Source of the DNA: Methylococcus capsulatus str. Texas = ATCC 19069
GTDB taxonomy: Bacteria > Pseudomonadota > Gammaproteobacteria > Methylococcales > Methylococcaceae
Direction: 5' to 3'
Assembly: GCF_000424685.1 (NCBI RefSeq)
Contig: NZ_AUKJ01000008.1
Span: 1-49,459 of the forward strand
DNA length: 49,459 nucleotides
Below, piece after piece: positions 25,161 through 34,230 of the stretch. Position numbers and translations under genes: made by a program. The first letter of the stretch is position 1. The number at the start of each line of letters is the position of its first letter. The notes under the pieces were generated by a model. The model was not told where the DNA came from. It saw only the letters and a program-made list of their open reading frames with translations, and made no database searches.

Positions 25161-26434
25161 CCCTGCACCTCGTCAACGGAGGGGAAGAGCTGCTGCATCA
25201 GCCCTTTCTTGTGCGCCTTGAGCGCGTCGAGCTTCTGGGCCTGGGCGGCGATGAGCGCGTCGAGGGAGGCGAGGCAGTCGGCAATGCATTGCTGTTCGGC
25301 CAACGGAGGAATTGGGATCTCCATTTGCTTTAGGTGAGTTGGGCCGAAGTGCTTGATTCCTCCACCAACTGCGGCAGATTCAGCTTGTTGCGCAAAGTGA
25401 GGGCTTCCCAGAAAGGCCTTTAGATAGCCAAAATTTAATCGTTCATTATTGGGGCGGAGCCGAATAAGCCCGGTGTAGAAAACGGCACCGGCTGCAGCGT
25501 GCGTTACAATCGATGAAAGGCCAAAGGTTGCGCTGGTTGAAATAAGGAGATCGTTAACTTCGAGACGAAAATGCGCCCACTTCTGCGCTACCTTTTCGGG
25601 ATCAAGATAATTGCATCCATCAAGTGTGACAGCCGCCCCGCCAACCCCGGCAAGCCTAACAAGCGGCACTCCTTCACTGCGAAAATCAACGGCCATTATT
25701 CCCGGGCCTTCTTGAAAAAAGACGACCTCAGGCAAGCTAACCACAGTCCAATCGCCCTCGTTTGCAAAGCGGAGTTGGGGCAGGGTTTCGCCGTCGCGCG
25801 GGAAGAGTTGCTGCATCAGCCCTTTCTTGTGGGCCTTGAGCGTGTCGAGCTTTTGCGCCTCCAGGCTGACCAGCTCGTCGAGGGAATCGAGGCAGTCGGC
25901 GATTTTTTGTTGTTCGCCTAAGGTGGGGTTCGGTAACAACAATTCCGAGAACTGCTTGAAACTAATCATTTTCCCGTCGCGCAAACCTTCTAGGTTTTTC
26001 GTGAGCTGCTGAATAAATCTGTAGGATTTAAACAGATGCTTAAAAAACGCCTCAGAAAGCTCGACTTTCTTTCGAAGAATTACGTAGGCCGGACTACAAA
26101 CTCCGTGGTATTCAGAAAATTCGATACCGCCTTGAAACGACCTGAGGCTGATAATGAAATCGCCTGGCTGAACCTCTTTGTAGGTCTCGACGCTCTTGTC
26201 GGTTACAGAAACATGGTAGTCGATTGCATCCCGAGGAATTGCTCCATGCTCTTGAGTGATCGCGAGAATCGGGAGACCTGGAGTCGCCTGCCGATTGTTG
26301 ATTTGATCGAACAGTTTATCGCCATAGTCATCCCCCCATCCCGGATGGTCCCGAAATTCAGGAAAGCGCAGCTTCGGCACCAGGGCACGCTTCGCGCCCG
26401 GTTTCATGGTCTTGTCGTCCGCCTTATTGCTCAT
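25157..26434 (-). CDS. hsdS: Type I restriction-modification specificity subunit HsdS
   Basis: This 425-residue subunit reads the bipartite DNA target. Two target-recognition domains (about 15-150 and 225-370) alternate with two conserved helical spacers that end EAQKLDTLKAHKKGLMQQLFP and AQKLDALKAHKKGLMQQLFP (second copy ends near residue 419). The spacers are encoded by a 100-bp direct repeat at 25183-25282 and 25801-25900. The recognition domains are visibly more AT-rich than the surroundings, as expected for exchanged domains. The start overlaps hsdR by 11 bases, and the stop overlaps hamA by 4. Confidence 0.94.
   Translation of the reverse strand: MSNKADDKTMKPGAKRALVPKLRFPEFRDHPGWGDDYGDKLFDQINNRQATPGLPILAITQEHGAIPRDAIDYHVSVTDKSVETYKEVQPGDFIISLRSFQGGIEFSEYHGVCSPAYVILRKKVELSEAFFKHLFKSYRFIQQLTKNLEGLRDGKMISFKQFSELLLPNPTLGEQQKIADCLDSLDELVSLEAQKLDTLKAHKKGLMQQLFPRDGETLPQLRFANEGDWTVVSLPEVVFFQEGPGIMAVDFRSEGVPLVRLAGVGGAAVTLDGCNYLDPEKVAQKWAHFRLEVNDLLISTSATFGLSSIVTHAAAGAVFYTGLIRLRPNNERLNFGYLKAFLGSPHFAQQAESAAVGGGIKHFGPTHLKQMEIPIPPLAEQQCIADCLASLDALIAAQAQKLDALKAHKKGLMQQLFPSVDEVQG
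25183..25282 (-). repeat. Direct repeat copy 1 inside hsdS (central conserved region)
   Basis: This 100-bp segment is highly similar to 25801-25900 and encodes the second helical spacer of HsdS. Such repeats allow slippage or recombination that swaps or duplicates recognition domains. Confidence 0.8.
25801..25900 (-). repeat. Direct repeat copy 2 inside hsdS (central conserved region)
   Basis: This is the partner of 25183-25282, offset by 618 bases, encoding the first helical spacer. The two copies keep the same spacing of identities along their whole length, with best matching in the first 60 bases. Confidence 0.8.
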
Positions 26435-29396
26435 ACGCCCCCAGCCCTGAAATCTCGCGCCCGCCGGCGAGTTTTTTGAGCAGCGGGATGAGGTCTTCCA
26501 TCAGCGCCAGTTCCTTTTGCGTGCGCGCCTTCCAGCCGAGTTCCGCGGCGGCGAAGAGGTCGGAGAGCGCATCGCCGTCGAACACGAGGCGGCGCAGGAT
26601 GGTCTCCACGAAGCTTTGCAGCGCGGCGCTGTCGAGGCGGTGCTTCTCCGCGATGGCGGCGAGCTGCCGCGCGTGCTTTTCGGCCTTGAAGCGTTCATAG
26701 CCCGCCTTGATGGCCTTTTCATCCAGCGCCTTGCCCGCTTGCAGGGTGTCGATGTATTCCGCGATGTCGTCGCGCTCGTCGATGAACTTGGCATCGGACT
26801 GGATGAGGCCGATGAGCTGGGCGCGGTTCATCTTCTGCTTGTCGGGTGTCTGCTGCGAGTAGCGGGCGATCAGCGCCATGATGTAGTCGTAGTCGATCAC
26901 GGCGCTGGCGAAGAGCACGAACTCGAAATCGAGCTGCTGCACTTCGGCGGGGGGGTGCTCGCCGCTCTTCTCCTGCTGGTCTTTGAGGCGCTGGGCGGTT
27001 TCGAGGTACACGCCCTTGAAGCCTTGCAAGGTTTCGCCAGGCAGCACCTGCTCGATGGTTTGCTTGTTTTCGTCGGTGAGGTCGGTGTACTGGTCGAGCT
27101 GGGTCTTGAGGCGCTGCACCTCTTTGAAGAGGTTGATGAACTGGGCGCGGGCGGTGTCGCCCTTCAAGTTGGGCACGGCTTCGGGTTTGTTGGCCAGCCC
27201 TTGCGAATGCATGAAGTCGCCCAGCTTCTGCACGGCGGTTTGCAGTTTTTCGATGACCACCGGGGCCTTGTCCACCAGCCAGATTTCCTTGGGCGGCCTG
27301 GTGGCCTCGCCGGAGAAGAGGCCGATGGCGGCATCCACGGCATCATTTTGCTGGCGGAAGTCGAGGATGTTGCCGTAGGGCTTGGTGTCGTTGAGCACGC
27401 GGTTGGTGCGCGAAAACGCCTGGATCAGGCCGTGGTACTTGAGGTTCTTGTCCACGTAGAGGGTGTTCAGGTATTTGGAATCGAAGCCGGTGAGCAGCAT
27501 GTCCACCACGAGGGTGATGTCGATCTTCTGCGCGTGCGGCAGGTCGGCATTGGGCCATTGCTGGTCCTTGATGCGCTTCTGGATGTCCTGATAGTAGAGG
27601 TCGAAGTTGCTGAGGTCGTGGTTGGTGCCGTATTGCGCGTTGTAGTCGGCGATGATGGCCTTGAGGGCTTCCTTCTTCTTGTCCGGTTCCTGTTCGTTGT
27701 CGGCGCGCTCCTGCGGCAGGTCTTCCTGGATCTGCCGCACGTCCTGGTTGCCTTCGGCGGGCGGGGAGAAGACGCAGGCGATGTTGAGCGGCTTGAAGCC
27801 GGGGTCGCTGGCCCGCTTTTCCGCCTGCACGGTCTTGAACAGGGCGTGGTATTCGATGGCGTCGGGGATGCTGGCGGTGGCCAGCAGCGCGTTGAACTTG
27901 CGGCCGTTGGTGGCGGCATCGTGCTTGGCGAGGATCGCCTCGACGATGGCGCGCTTGGCCAGCGCTTCGCCGGGCTTGGGTTTGTTCTTTCCTTCCGGCT
28001 TGTAATAGTCCACATGGAAGCGCAGCACGTTGCGGTCTTCGATGGCGTGGGTGATGGTGTAGGCGTGCAGCTGCTGCTGGAAGATGTCGGCGGTGGTCTT
28101 GTAGCTGGCCTGCTGGCCTTCGATCTGCTGATAGCTTGCATTCTGCTCAAAGATGGGCGTGCCGGTGAAGCCGAACAGCTGGGCGTTGGGAAAGAATTCC
28201 TTGATGGCCTTGTGGTTCTCGCCGAATTGCGAGCGGTGGCATTCGTCGAAGATGAACACCATGCGCCGGTTGCGCAAGGGTTCGAGCCGCGCCTTGTAAT
28301 TGCGCTTGTTCGTTTCATCGAGCGCAAGGCCGAGCTTCTGGATGGTGGTGACGATGACCTTGTCGGCGTAGTCGTCGGAGAGCAGCCGCCGCACCAGGGT
28401 TTCGGTGTGGGTGTTCTCCTCGACGCAGTTTTCCTGGAACTTGTTGAATTCCTCGCGCGTCTGGCGGTCGAGGTCCTTGCGGTCCACCACGAACAGGCAT
28501 TTGTCGATGTCGGGGTTGTCTTTCAAGAGCGTCGAGGCCTTGAACGAGGTGAGCGTCTTGCCTGAACCTGTGGTGTGCCAGATGTAGCCGTTGCCGCTCT
28601 TGCGGTGGATGCACTCCACAATCGCCTGCACGGCATAGATCTGATAGGGCCGCATCATCAGGAGCTTCTGCTCGCTGGCGACCAGCACCATGTAGCGGCT
28701 GATCATCTGGCCCAGCGTGCACTTGGCGAGGAAAGCGTCGGCGAAGTCATCCAGATGGGTGATCTTTTTGTTGTCTTCGCTGGCGTACTGATACAGCGGC
28801 AAAAAGCGCTCGTCGGCGTTGAAGCTGAAGTGGCGGGTATTGTTGTTGGCGAAGTACCAGGTATCGCTGCGATTGCTGACGATGAAGAGTTGCAGGAAGC
28901 ACAGCAGGGTCTTGCCGTAGCCGTTGCCGGGGTCGTTCTTGTAATCGACGATCTGCTGCATGGCACGGCGCGGGCTTAGGCCTAACGTCTTCAGCTCGAT
29001 CTGCACCACGGGCACGCCGTTGATGAGCAGGAGCACGTCATAGCGGTGGTGGCTGTAGTCGGTGCTGATGCGCAACTGGTTGACCACCTCGAAGCTGTTC
29101 TTGCACCAGTCCTTGATGTTGACCAGGGTGTAGTAGAGCGGCGTGCCGTCGTCGCGCTCGAAGCTGTTCTTCTCGCGCAGGTGTTTGGCGGCAGTGAACA
29201 CGTCCGGCGTGACGATGGTGTCCAGCAGGCGGTGGAATTCGCTGTCGGTGAGGTGGACGCGGTTTAACTCCTCGAACTTCTCGCGGAAATTCCGTTCCAG
29301 CGCGGCGCGGTCGCGGATGTCGGGGCGGTAGGTGTATTTCAGCCCTTCCAGCTTCTCGATGAAGTCTTGTTCGATCTGGCTTTCCGTGGTGGTCAT
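26424..29396 (-). CDS. hsdR: Type I restriction endonuclease and translocase HsdR
   Basis: This 990-residue motor and nuclease subunit carries an N-terminal PD-(D/E)XK nuclease, with D120 (HRYDVLLLI) and E134-L-K136 (VQIELKT), then the SF2 translocase with Walker A TTGSGKT at 275-281, DECH and GFTGTPI motifs, and a helical C-terminus that binds the methylase complex. It is intact. It is the first large gene of the operon, 72 bases after the ribbon-helix-helix gene, and its 3' end overlaps hsdS by 11 bases. HsdR leading and hsdM trailing is the reverse of the common order. Confidence 0.95.
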   Translation of the reverse strand: MTTTESQIEQDFIEKLEGLKYTYRPDIRDRAALERNFREKFEELNRVHLTDSEFHRLLDTIVTPDVFTAAKHLREKNSFERDDGTPLYYTLVNIKDWCKNSFEVVNQLRISTDYSHHRYDVLLLINGVPVVQIELKTLGLSPRRAMQQIVDYKNDPGNGYGKTLLCFLQLFIVSNRSDTWYFANNNTRHFSFNADERFLPLYQYASEDNKKITHLDDFADAFLAKCTLGQMISRYMVLVASEQKLLMMRPYQIYAVQAIVECIHRKSGNGYIWHTTGSGKTLTSFKASTLLKDNPDIDKCLFVVDRKDLDRQTREEFNKFQENCVEENTHTETLVRRLLSDDYADKVIVTTIQKLGLALDETNKRNYKARLEPLRNRRMVFIFDECHRSQFGENHKAIKEFFPNAQLFGFTGTPIFEQNASYQQIEGQQASYKTTADIFQQQLHAYTITHAIEDRNVLRFHVDYYKPEGKNKPKPGEALAKRAIVEAILAKHDAATNGRKFNALLATASIPDAIEYHALFKTVQAEKRASDPGFKPLNIACVFSPPAEGNQDVRQIQEDLPQERADNEQEPDKKKEALKAIIADYNAQYGTNHDLSNFDLYYQDIQKRIKDQQWPNADLPHAQKIDITLVVDMLLTGFDSKYLNTLYVDKNLKYHGLIQAFSRTNRVLNDTKPYGNILDFRQQNDAVDAAIGLFSGEATRPPKEIWLVDKAPVVIEKLQTAVQKLGDFMHSQGLANKPEAVPNLKGDTARAQFINLFKEVQRLKTQLDQYTDLTDENKQTIEQVLPGETLQGFKGVYLETAQRLKDQQEKSGEHPPAEVQQLDFEFVLFASAVIDYDYIMALIARYSQQTPDKQKMNRAQLIGLIQSDAKFIDERDDIAEYIDTLQAGKALDEKAIKAGYERFKAEKHARQLAAIAEKHRLDSAALQSFVETILRRLVFDGDALSDLFAAAELGWKARTQKELALMEDLIPLLKKLAGGREISGLGAYEQ

Positions 29397-29468
29397 TGTT
29401 TCGTTCCTGCCGTCGATGGTCCGTTGGTTTGGCGGTCGGGCTGACCCAGGCGATTCTTGGAAGCCCCA

Positions 29469-29660
29469 TCAGGCGTTCCCGTTGGTGGCTTCACCGCTTG
29501 GGCGATCGGGCTTCAGCCCGTGTGTCCGCGCGTACTCCAACACCAGAATCTCGATCATCGAAGCGAGGGATCGCCGTTCGCGCTCTGCGGCCATGCGCAA
29601 CAGCTGCTTGATCTCGGCGGAGGTGCGTATGGAAAGGGTTTCGTCCTTCCGGCGTGACAT
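29469..29660 (-). CDS. Ribbon-helix-helix DNA-binding protein
   Basis: This 63-residue protein has the pattern of an Arc/CopG ribbon-helix-helix: beta strand TLSIRTSAEIK, helix QLLRMAAERERR, turn, helix SLASMIEILVLEYARTHG. Lengths and spacing fit a dimeric repressor. It lies 72 bases upstream of hsdR on the same strand, so it may autoregulate and time expression of the restriction operon. An antitoxin role is less likely because no toxin neighbour exists. Regulation of hsd genes is inference. Confidence 0.75.
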   Translation of the reverse strand: MSRRKDETLSIRTSAEIKQLLRMAAERERRSLASMIEILVLEYARTHGLKPDRPSGEATNGNA

Positions 29661-29781
29661 GGCGGCATCTCGTCAGCGATGAGACGCCAATGTACTGCCT
29701 TTGGCTTTTCTGGGGCAACACGATACGGATGATGTGCCGGTCGCTTTGGCGATGCCTCCTTGCTTAGACGCCGCTCGGCGT

Positions 29782-30096
29782 TCAGCCCACGGCCGCTTCG
29801 CCGCTTTCCTGCGTGCGGATGCGGACGGCCTGTTCCGGTTCGAAGACCAGTATCCGGGCATCCTCGGCCGCCTTCGGGCCCAGGATGCCGATGAGCGATT
29901 CGACGACGGCGCCCGCCATGCGTTCGGTGGCGAGTATCTCCAGCTTGAACGAGCAGTCGTCGGCGCGGGGCGCGTGCCTTTCGCACGCCTCGCCGAGAAT
30001 GCGGCTGATGGTGAGGCCGGTGGCGCCGGTTTCCAGGAGGGCCTCGCGGGCTTCATCCAGCTTGCGTGAGGGTACGATTGCGGTCACCAGTTTCAT
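29782..30096 (-). CDS. Divergent PII-like signalling protein
   Basis: This 104-residue protein is of the GlnB superfamily. The N-terminal MKLVTAIVPSRKLDEAREALLETG and the C-terminal EPEQAVRIRTQESGEAAV are clear PII signatures. The T-loop is changed: GEACERHAPRADDCSF replaces the standard segment and the uridylylation tyrosine is absent. Such proteins resemble the PII-NG type described near metal-efflux genes. It is the last gene of the four-gene operon, 59 bases after the NodT-like gene. It may sense a nucleotide, metal or sugar nucleotide; the ligand is unknown. Confidence 0.82.
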   Translation of the reverse strand: MKLVTAIVPSRKLDEAREALLETGATGLTISRILGEACERHAPRADDCSFKLEILATERMAGAVVESLIGILGPKAAEDARILVFEPEQAVRIRTQESGEAAVG

Positions 30097-30155
30097 TCGC
30101 CTGTCCTCTCTTCGCGAGACCGGGGCGAGGTGCGTCCGCCGGTCCCGCTTGGTGG

Positions 30156-31712
30156 CTAGTCGATTCCCTTGCCGACGGGTTCCTCGAGCAGGTCGCTCCA
30201 GTCGGTACGCTCGCGCATTTCCTTCTTCACGCCGGGCGGCAGCAGTTCCCGGCCTTCCCGAATCTCCCAGCCGCCACCCAGCGCCTTGTACATGGCGATG
30301 ACGCTGCGGGCGACGTCTCCGCGGCTGGCGGTCAGCCGGTCTTGCTGCTGCACCAGGAACAGTTCCGAATTGAGGACCCGGGTGTAGTCCTCGAGTCCGT
30401 TCTGGTATTGCCGCAAGGCGAGTTCCGCGGCGCGCTGGGAGGCCCGGACGCCGTCCGACAGGCTGGCCACCCTTTCCTCGGCTTTTTTGAACGCGATGAT
30501 CGCGTCTTCCACCTCGCGCAGGGCGCGCAATACGGTGCTGCGGTAGTCGGTCAGGAGTTCCTGGAACTTGGCGTCCTGGACCCGGACGTTGTTGGTCAGC
30601 CGTCCGTACTGGAAGATCGGCCAGATGACGGTCGGTCCGAATTTGCCCGCCAGCCCGGAAGGGCTGATGGCGTTGGCCACGTCGAGTCCGTCGATGCTGC
30701 CGGAATTGAAGCCGACGGTGCCGACCAGGGAAAGGCGGGGGAGGAGTTCGCTCTCGGCGATCCCGATCTGGGCGCATTGGGAGGCGGCCTTGTATTCCTG
30801 GGCGCGCACGTCGGGGCGGCGGCGCAGGATGTCGGTGGGGATGCCCATGGCGATCTCCGACCGGGCGGCGGGGATGTCGCTGTCCGGGCCCAGTTCCTTT
30901 TCGAGGTGGCTGGGCTGCATCCCCAGCAGGACGCTCAGGGCATTCTTCGACTGGCGCAGTCCCACTTCCAGGTTGGCGATCTCGGCCAGGGTCGCCTGGT
31001 GCAGCGCCTTGGCCTGCTGCATGTCGAGTTCGGTGCTCAGGCCGTTGCGGAACTGCGATTCGGCGACGCGGAAGCTGCGTTCTTGCAGGTCGGCATTGCC
31101 CTTGGCGAGCGCCAGGCGCTGATTGAACGTGCGTATCTGGACATAGGCGGCAGCCACTTCGGCGGTCAGCGTCACCACCATGTCGTCATATTGCAGGGTC
31201 GATGCCGCCAGTTCCGCACCCGCGGCATCGATGCCGCGGCGGAACCGGCCCCAGATGTCGAGCTCCCACATGGCGTCGAATCCGGTCTGGAAATAGGTGA
31301 ACGTGTGGAAATCGCTTCCCTGGTAGTAGGGCGAGTATTCGCTGATGCGTTCATAGAATGTGTCCATTCCCACGTTCTGTTTCTGGGGGAACAGGTAGCC
31401 TTTGGCGATGCCGAGCTGGGCGCGCGCCTGATAGATGCGGATCGCCGCTTTCTGGACGTCCAGATTCTGCCGGTAAGCCTTCTCGATGAGACGATCCAGC
31501 ACCGGATCGTTGAACAGTTTCCACCAGTTGCGGAAATCGCCGGCCTTGGCGGCTTTTTTCGGCGCATCCAGCCAGGTATCGGTGAGTTTGATTTCTGGCC
31601 GGTGGAAGTCCGGGCCGATTTTGTTGCAGCCGTCGAGCAGGAGCCCCAAGCCGGCCGCAAGCGCGAGGCGCAGCAGCAGGACTCGAGCCGAATCGTACAG
31701 GGTGATGCGCAT
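30156..31712 (-). CDS. NodT-family outer-membrane efflux lipoprotein (TolC-like)
   Basis: This 518-residue outer-membrane factor forms the exit duct of tripartite pumps. The signal peptide ends in a lipobox LLLDGC (Cys near residue 29), followed by the KIGPDFHRP start typical of NodT/OprM lipoproteins, two TolC repeats with FDAMWELDIWGRFRR and GPTVIWPIFQYGRL, and helices predicted to form the tunnel. No membrane-fusion or RND/MFS gene accompanies it in this operon, which is unusual. It lies 38 bases after the HEAT-repeat protein. Confidence 0.93.
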   Translation of the reverse strand: MRITLYDSARVLLLRLALAAGLGLLLDGCNKIGPDFHRPEIKLTDTWLDAPKKAAKAGDFRNWWKLFNDPVLDRLIEKAYRQNLDVQKAAIRIYQARAQLGIAKGYLFPQKQNVGMDTFYERISEYSPYYQGSDFHTFTYFQTGFDAMWELDIWGRFRRGIDAAGAELAASTLQYDDMVVTLTAEVAAAYVQIRTFNQRLALAKGNADLQERSFRVAESQFRNGLSTELDMQQAKALHQATLAEIANLEVGLRQSKNALSVLLGMQPSHLEKELGPDSDIPAARSEIAMGIPTDILRRRPDVRAQEYKAASQCAQIGIAESELLPRLSLVGTVGFNSGSIDGLDVANAISPSGLAGKFGPTVIWPIFQYGRLTNNVRVQDAKFQELLTDYRSTVLRALREVEDAIIAFKKAEERVASLSDGVRASQRAAELALRQYQNGLEDYTRVLNSELFLVQQQDRLTASRGDVARSVIAMYKALGGGWEIREGRELLPPGVKKEMRERTDWSDLLEEPVGKGID

Positions 31713-31750
31713 GGCGTGGTCTCTCGAGCCGGTTCCTGGGCGAAACTTCT

Positions 31751-34198
31751 TCAGGATTTGCCGGAGCCGATCTTGATCGGGACCACGGCCGCCGCGGGCG
31801 CCTGGCGCCGGTTGCGGATGTCCGCCGCCGGATTGGCGCGGCGGTTGGGGCGGGTCGCCGCCCCGCCGCCGTCGGCACGGGCGAAGCGGGGGGACAGCCC
31901 CAGCCCGTATTGCACCACGATCAGGATCAGCAGCGAGAGCGGCCAGAACACCAGCCAGAAACCGTAAGTGGATTTCACGTACTCGAGCATGCGCATGAGC
32001 AGCACGTGTTCCCGCGTCTGTTTCAGGTACGCCTCGTATTCCCGGCTGTCGTATGCCGCGAGAAACTTGAGAAACTGGAAGAATTCCCCGCTGCGGTGGT
32101 TGCCGTAGGCCGATCCGAGATAGGCGCGCAGCGCCTTCAGCGGTTGTTGCAGATGCTCGGGATTGGCGCGGTAACGCGCGGCGAGATAGTCCACCACGTC
32201 CTCGACGTTCTCCGCTTCCTGCGGCAGGGTCATGTGCGGTACCACATAACGCAGCAGACTGGGGCGGCCATGGGTCGACTCGTAGATATGGTTGAGGTAA
32301 TGCAGCAGGATGCCGACGGATTCCTGTGATTCCATGGCCAGAAGCACCTTCAGCGCCTCGGTTTTGACATAGGGCTCCTCGGGAGTCTCCCCCAATATTT
32401 CGATGAGGCTTTGCACCGCGGCTTTCTCCTCCTCGCTTTTCCAGGCCGGCGCGGCCTGTCCCATGACGGAGTGCACCGTGGCGCCGTCATTGAAGATCAG
32501 GTCGAGGACGTAGAGGGCTTTTTGACGGTCGCCGACGGTTGCCAGCGCATAGAGGGCGAAGACCCGGGCGAAGGTATCGGCATTGGTCCGGTAATTCACC
32601 AGCATCCGGACGATCTCGGTGAATTTGCGGTCGTTCGCGCTCTGCATGTCGATGATCTTGAAATTGCCTACCGCGATCGCCGCCAGCCGTCTGACTTCCG
32701 GATGGGAGTCCTGCATGAGTTCGAAGATCAGCGGCAGGGTATAAGGGTCCTTGCGCTCGGCGAGATACCAGGCCAGGTTGCCGCGCACGGCAGGATTCTC
32801 GTCGATGACCATGGCGTCGACGGCATCGGGCAACCCCTCCTCGAAAGCCTGGACGATCTTGGCGTAATCCGCCGCGGCGAGACCCATGACCGGCTGGCCG
32901 GCCGCAGGGACCCGGTTTTCGAGGCCGATGCGGATGAGGCTGTGCCGCAGGTAGTCCTGCTCGTAGGCGGCTCCCGAGAGTTTTCCCAGCGGCGGATATT
33001 TTTCCCGGTTCAGGAAGTCCTTGACCGCGATGGGTTCGACCGGGCCGTAGAGGGGGCGTACGCGCTGTCCGAACGTCTGTTCCAGAAACCGGTCGAGCCG
33101 GGCCTGCGAGTAACGAATCTCGGAAATGGTTTTCTTGCGGTAGTCGAGCAGGGGCTGCAGCCCCGGCTGGCCGATCCGTGCGAACCCCCTGAGAATGGCA
33201 TTGCGCTTCTGCAGGTAGAGGCTGAGGAACTCGTGATTCAGGCGTTTCTGGCGGGGATATTCGCTGTCCAGCGCCTCGTAGAGATTGATCAGCGGCTTGA
33301 CCAGTCTGACATCGCTGGAAAAGCGGTCCACCATGAAATCGATCAGTTCGACCTTGTGAGTCTCATCGACTTCTCTGTCTTCCAGCAGTTGGAGCATCAC
33401 GTGGAACAGTTCCTCGGCCTGTTTCGAGCGGAAGGCCTGTTCGTCACGGTCGGTCAGCCGCCACGTCTCCAGGATCGTGTGGTAGCGCGCCTCGGAAATC
33501 GCCCCGTCGTGCAGGAGGTTCTCGACATTGTCGCGGTGGACGGCATGGCGGCGCATGCCAGTGCTGTTCACGGCGATCTGGTTCAGGCTGGCGAGCATCT
33601 CCGAAAGGTCGCGCTCCTGCTTCTCCCGCAGTGCGATCAACACGTCGCGGACGTGGGAGTCGTGCGCCATCAGCGGTTCGACGTCGCTCCAGCTCAGGCT
33701 GACGCGGACGTTGTCCGCGGGCCGGGGTGGTGTCCCGGCAGGGGTGGGGGCGGTCGGCACGGAAGTGCCGGCGGCGCTGCCGAGGGGCAGGCCGGCGATC
33801 CATTCCTCCCGGAGATCGGCATCGGAGAGCGGTTTGGGCTGGTTGGCCGAAAGCGCGGCGAAGGGGCGGTCACCGTAGGGCACTTGGGTCATGGTGTACA
33901 GATAGCCGCCGAGGAACAGATGGGCGACGGTCAGGCTTCCGTAACCGATCTTGCCCCAGAATCCCGCGGCCAGCGTTTCCAGCGTCAGGAACGCCAGGCC
34001 GAACGTGAAACAGAGCACGACCAGGTAGGGGTTGAGTTCGGACCCCAGCGCCTGCGCCACCAGCCCCAGACCGGCCAGCAGCAGCAGTACGGCCCGGTAA
34101 AGCCGGACGATGGTGTTGCCACGGCTTTGCATGAGGCGGTAAAGGAAAAGGTTGAGCGAGATCGCGACGAGAAAACCGGCGACGGCGGTCAGTAGCAT
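31751..34198 (-). CDS. HEAT-repeat membrane protein of unknown function
   Basis: This 815-residue protein has about four N-terminal membrane segments (from LLTAVAGFLVAISLNLFLY to LTVAHLFLGGYLY), a long helical middle, then HEAT-like repeats around 440-610 (ENPAVRGNLAWYLAER, DSHPEVRRLAAIAVGNF, DTFARVFALYALA). Near the C-terminus is one more membrane segment (FWLVFWPLSLLILIVVQYGLGL) and a basic Ala/Pro/Arg-rich tail. It has no catalytic motif. It lies 32 bases after the GlmS-like giant gene and 38 before the NodT gene, so it is probably a scaffold in the same complex. Confidence 0.8.
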   Translation of the reverse strand: MLLTAVAGFLVAISLNLFLYRLMQSRGNTIVRLYRAVLLLLAGLGLVAQALGSELNPYLVVLCFTFGLAFLTLETLAAGFWGKIGYGSLTVAHLFLGGYLYTMTQVPYGDRPFAALSANQPKPLSDADLREEWIAGLPLGSAAGTSVPTAPTPAGTPPRPADNVRVSLSWSDVEPLMAHDSHVRDVLIALREKQERDLSEMLASLNQIAVNSTGMRRHAVHRDNVENLLHDGAISEARYHTILETWRLTDRDEQAFRSKQAEELFHVMLQLLEDREVDETHKVELIDFMVDRFSSDVRLVKPLINLYEALDSEYPRQKRLNHEFLSLYLQKRNAILRGFARIGQPGLQPLLDYRKKTISEIRYSQARLDRFLEQTFGQRVRPLYGPVEPIAVKDFLNREKYPPLGKLSGAAYEQDYLRHSLIRIGLENRVPAAGQPVMGLAAADYAKIVQAFEEGLPDAVDAMVIDENPAVRGNLAWYLAERKDPYTLPLIFELMQDSHPEVRRLAAIAVGNFKIIDMQSANDRKFTEIVRMLVNYRTNADTFARVFALYALATVGDRQKALYVLDLIFNDGATVHSVMGQAAPAWKSEEEKAAVQSLIEILGETPEEPYVKTEALKVLLAMESQESVGILLHYLNHIYESTHGRPSLLRYVVPHMTLPQEAENVEDVVDYLAARYRANPEHLQQPLKALRAYLGSAYGNHRSGEFFQFLKFLAAYDSREYEAYLKQTREHVLLMRMLEYVKSTYGFWLVFWPLSLLILIVVQYGLGLSPRFARADGGGAATRPNRRANPAADIRNRRQAPAAAVVPIKIGSGKS

Positions 34199-34230
34199 GG
34201 CGAGTCACCTCCAGTCTGTGTAGCGGTGTG

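Noticed and set aside
26517-28565. Long open frame antisense to hsdR
   Set aside because: The hydrophobic Val/Gly/Leu-rich composition is the complement of GC-rich third-position coding in hsdR, with no motif or ribosome-binding site. The same applies to long antisense frames over hsdM, the helicase, the GlmS-like gene and guaA/guaB.
29767-29782. Small hairpin GACGCCGCTCGGCGTT after the PII-like gene as a terminator
   Set aside because: The 6-bp stem has a very short loop and no T run follows on the minus strand.
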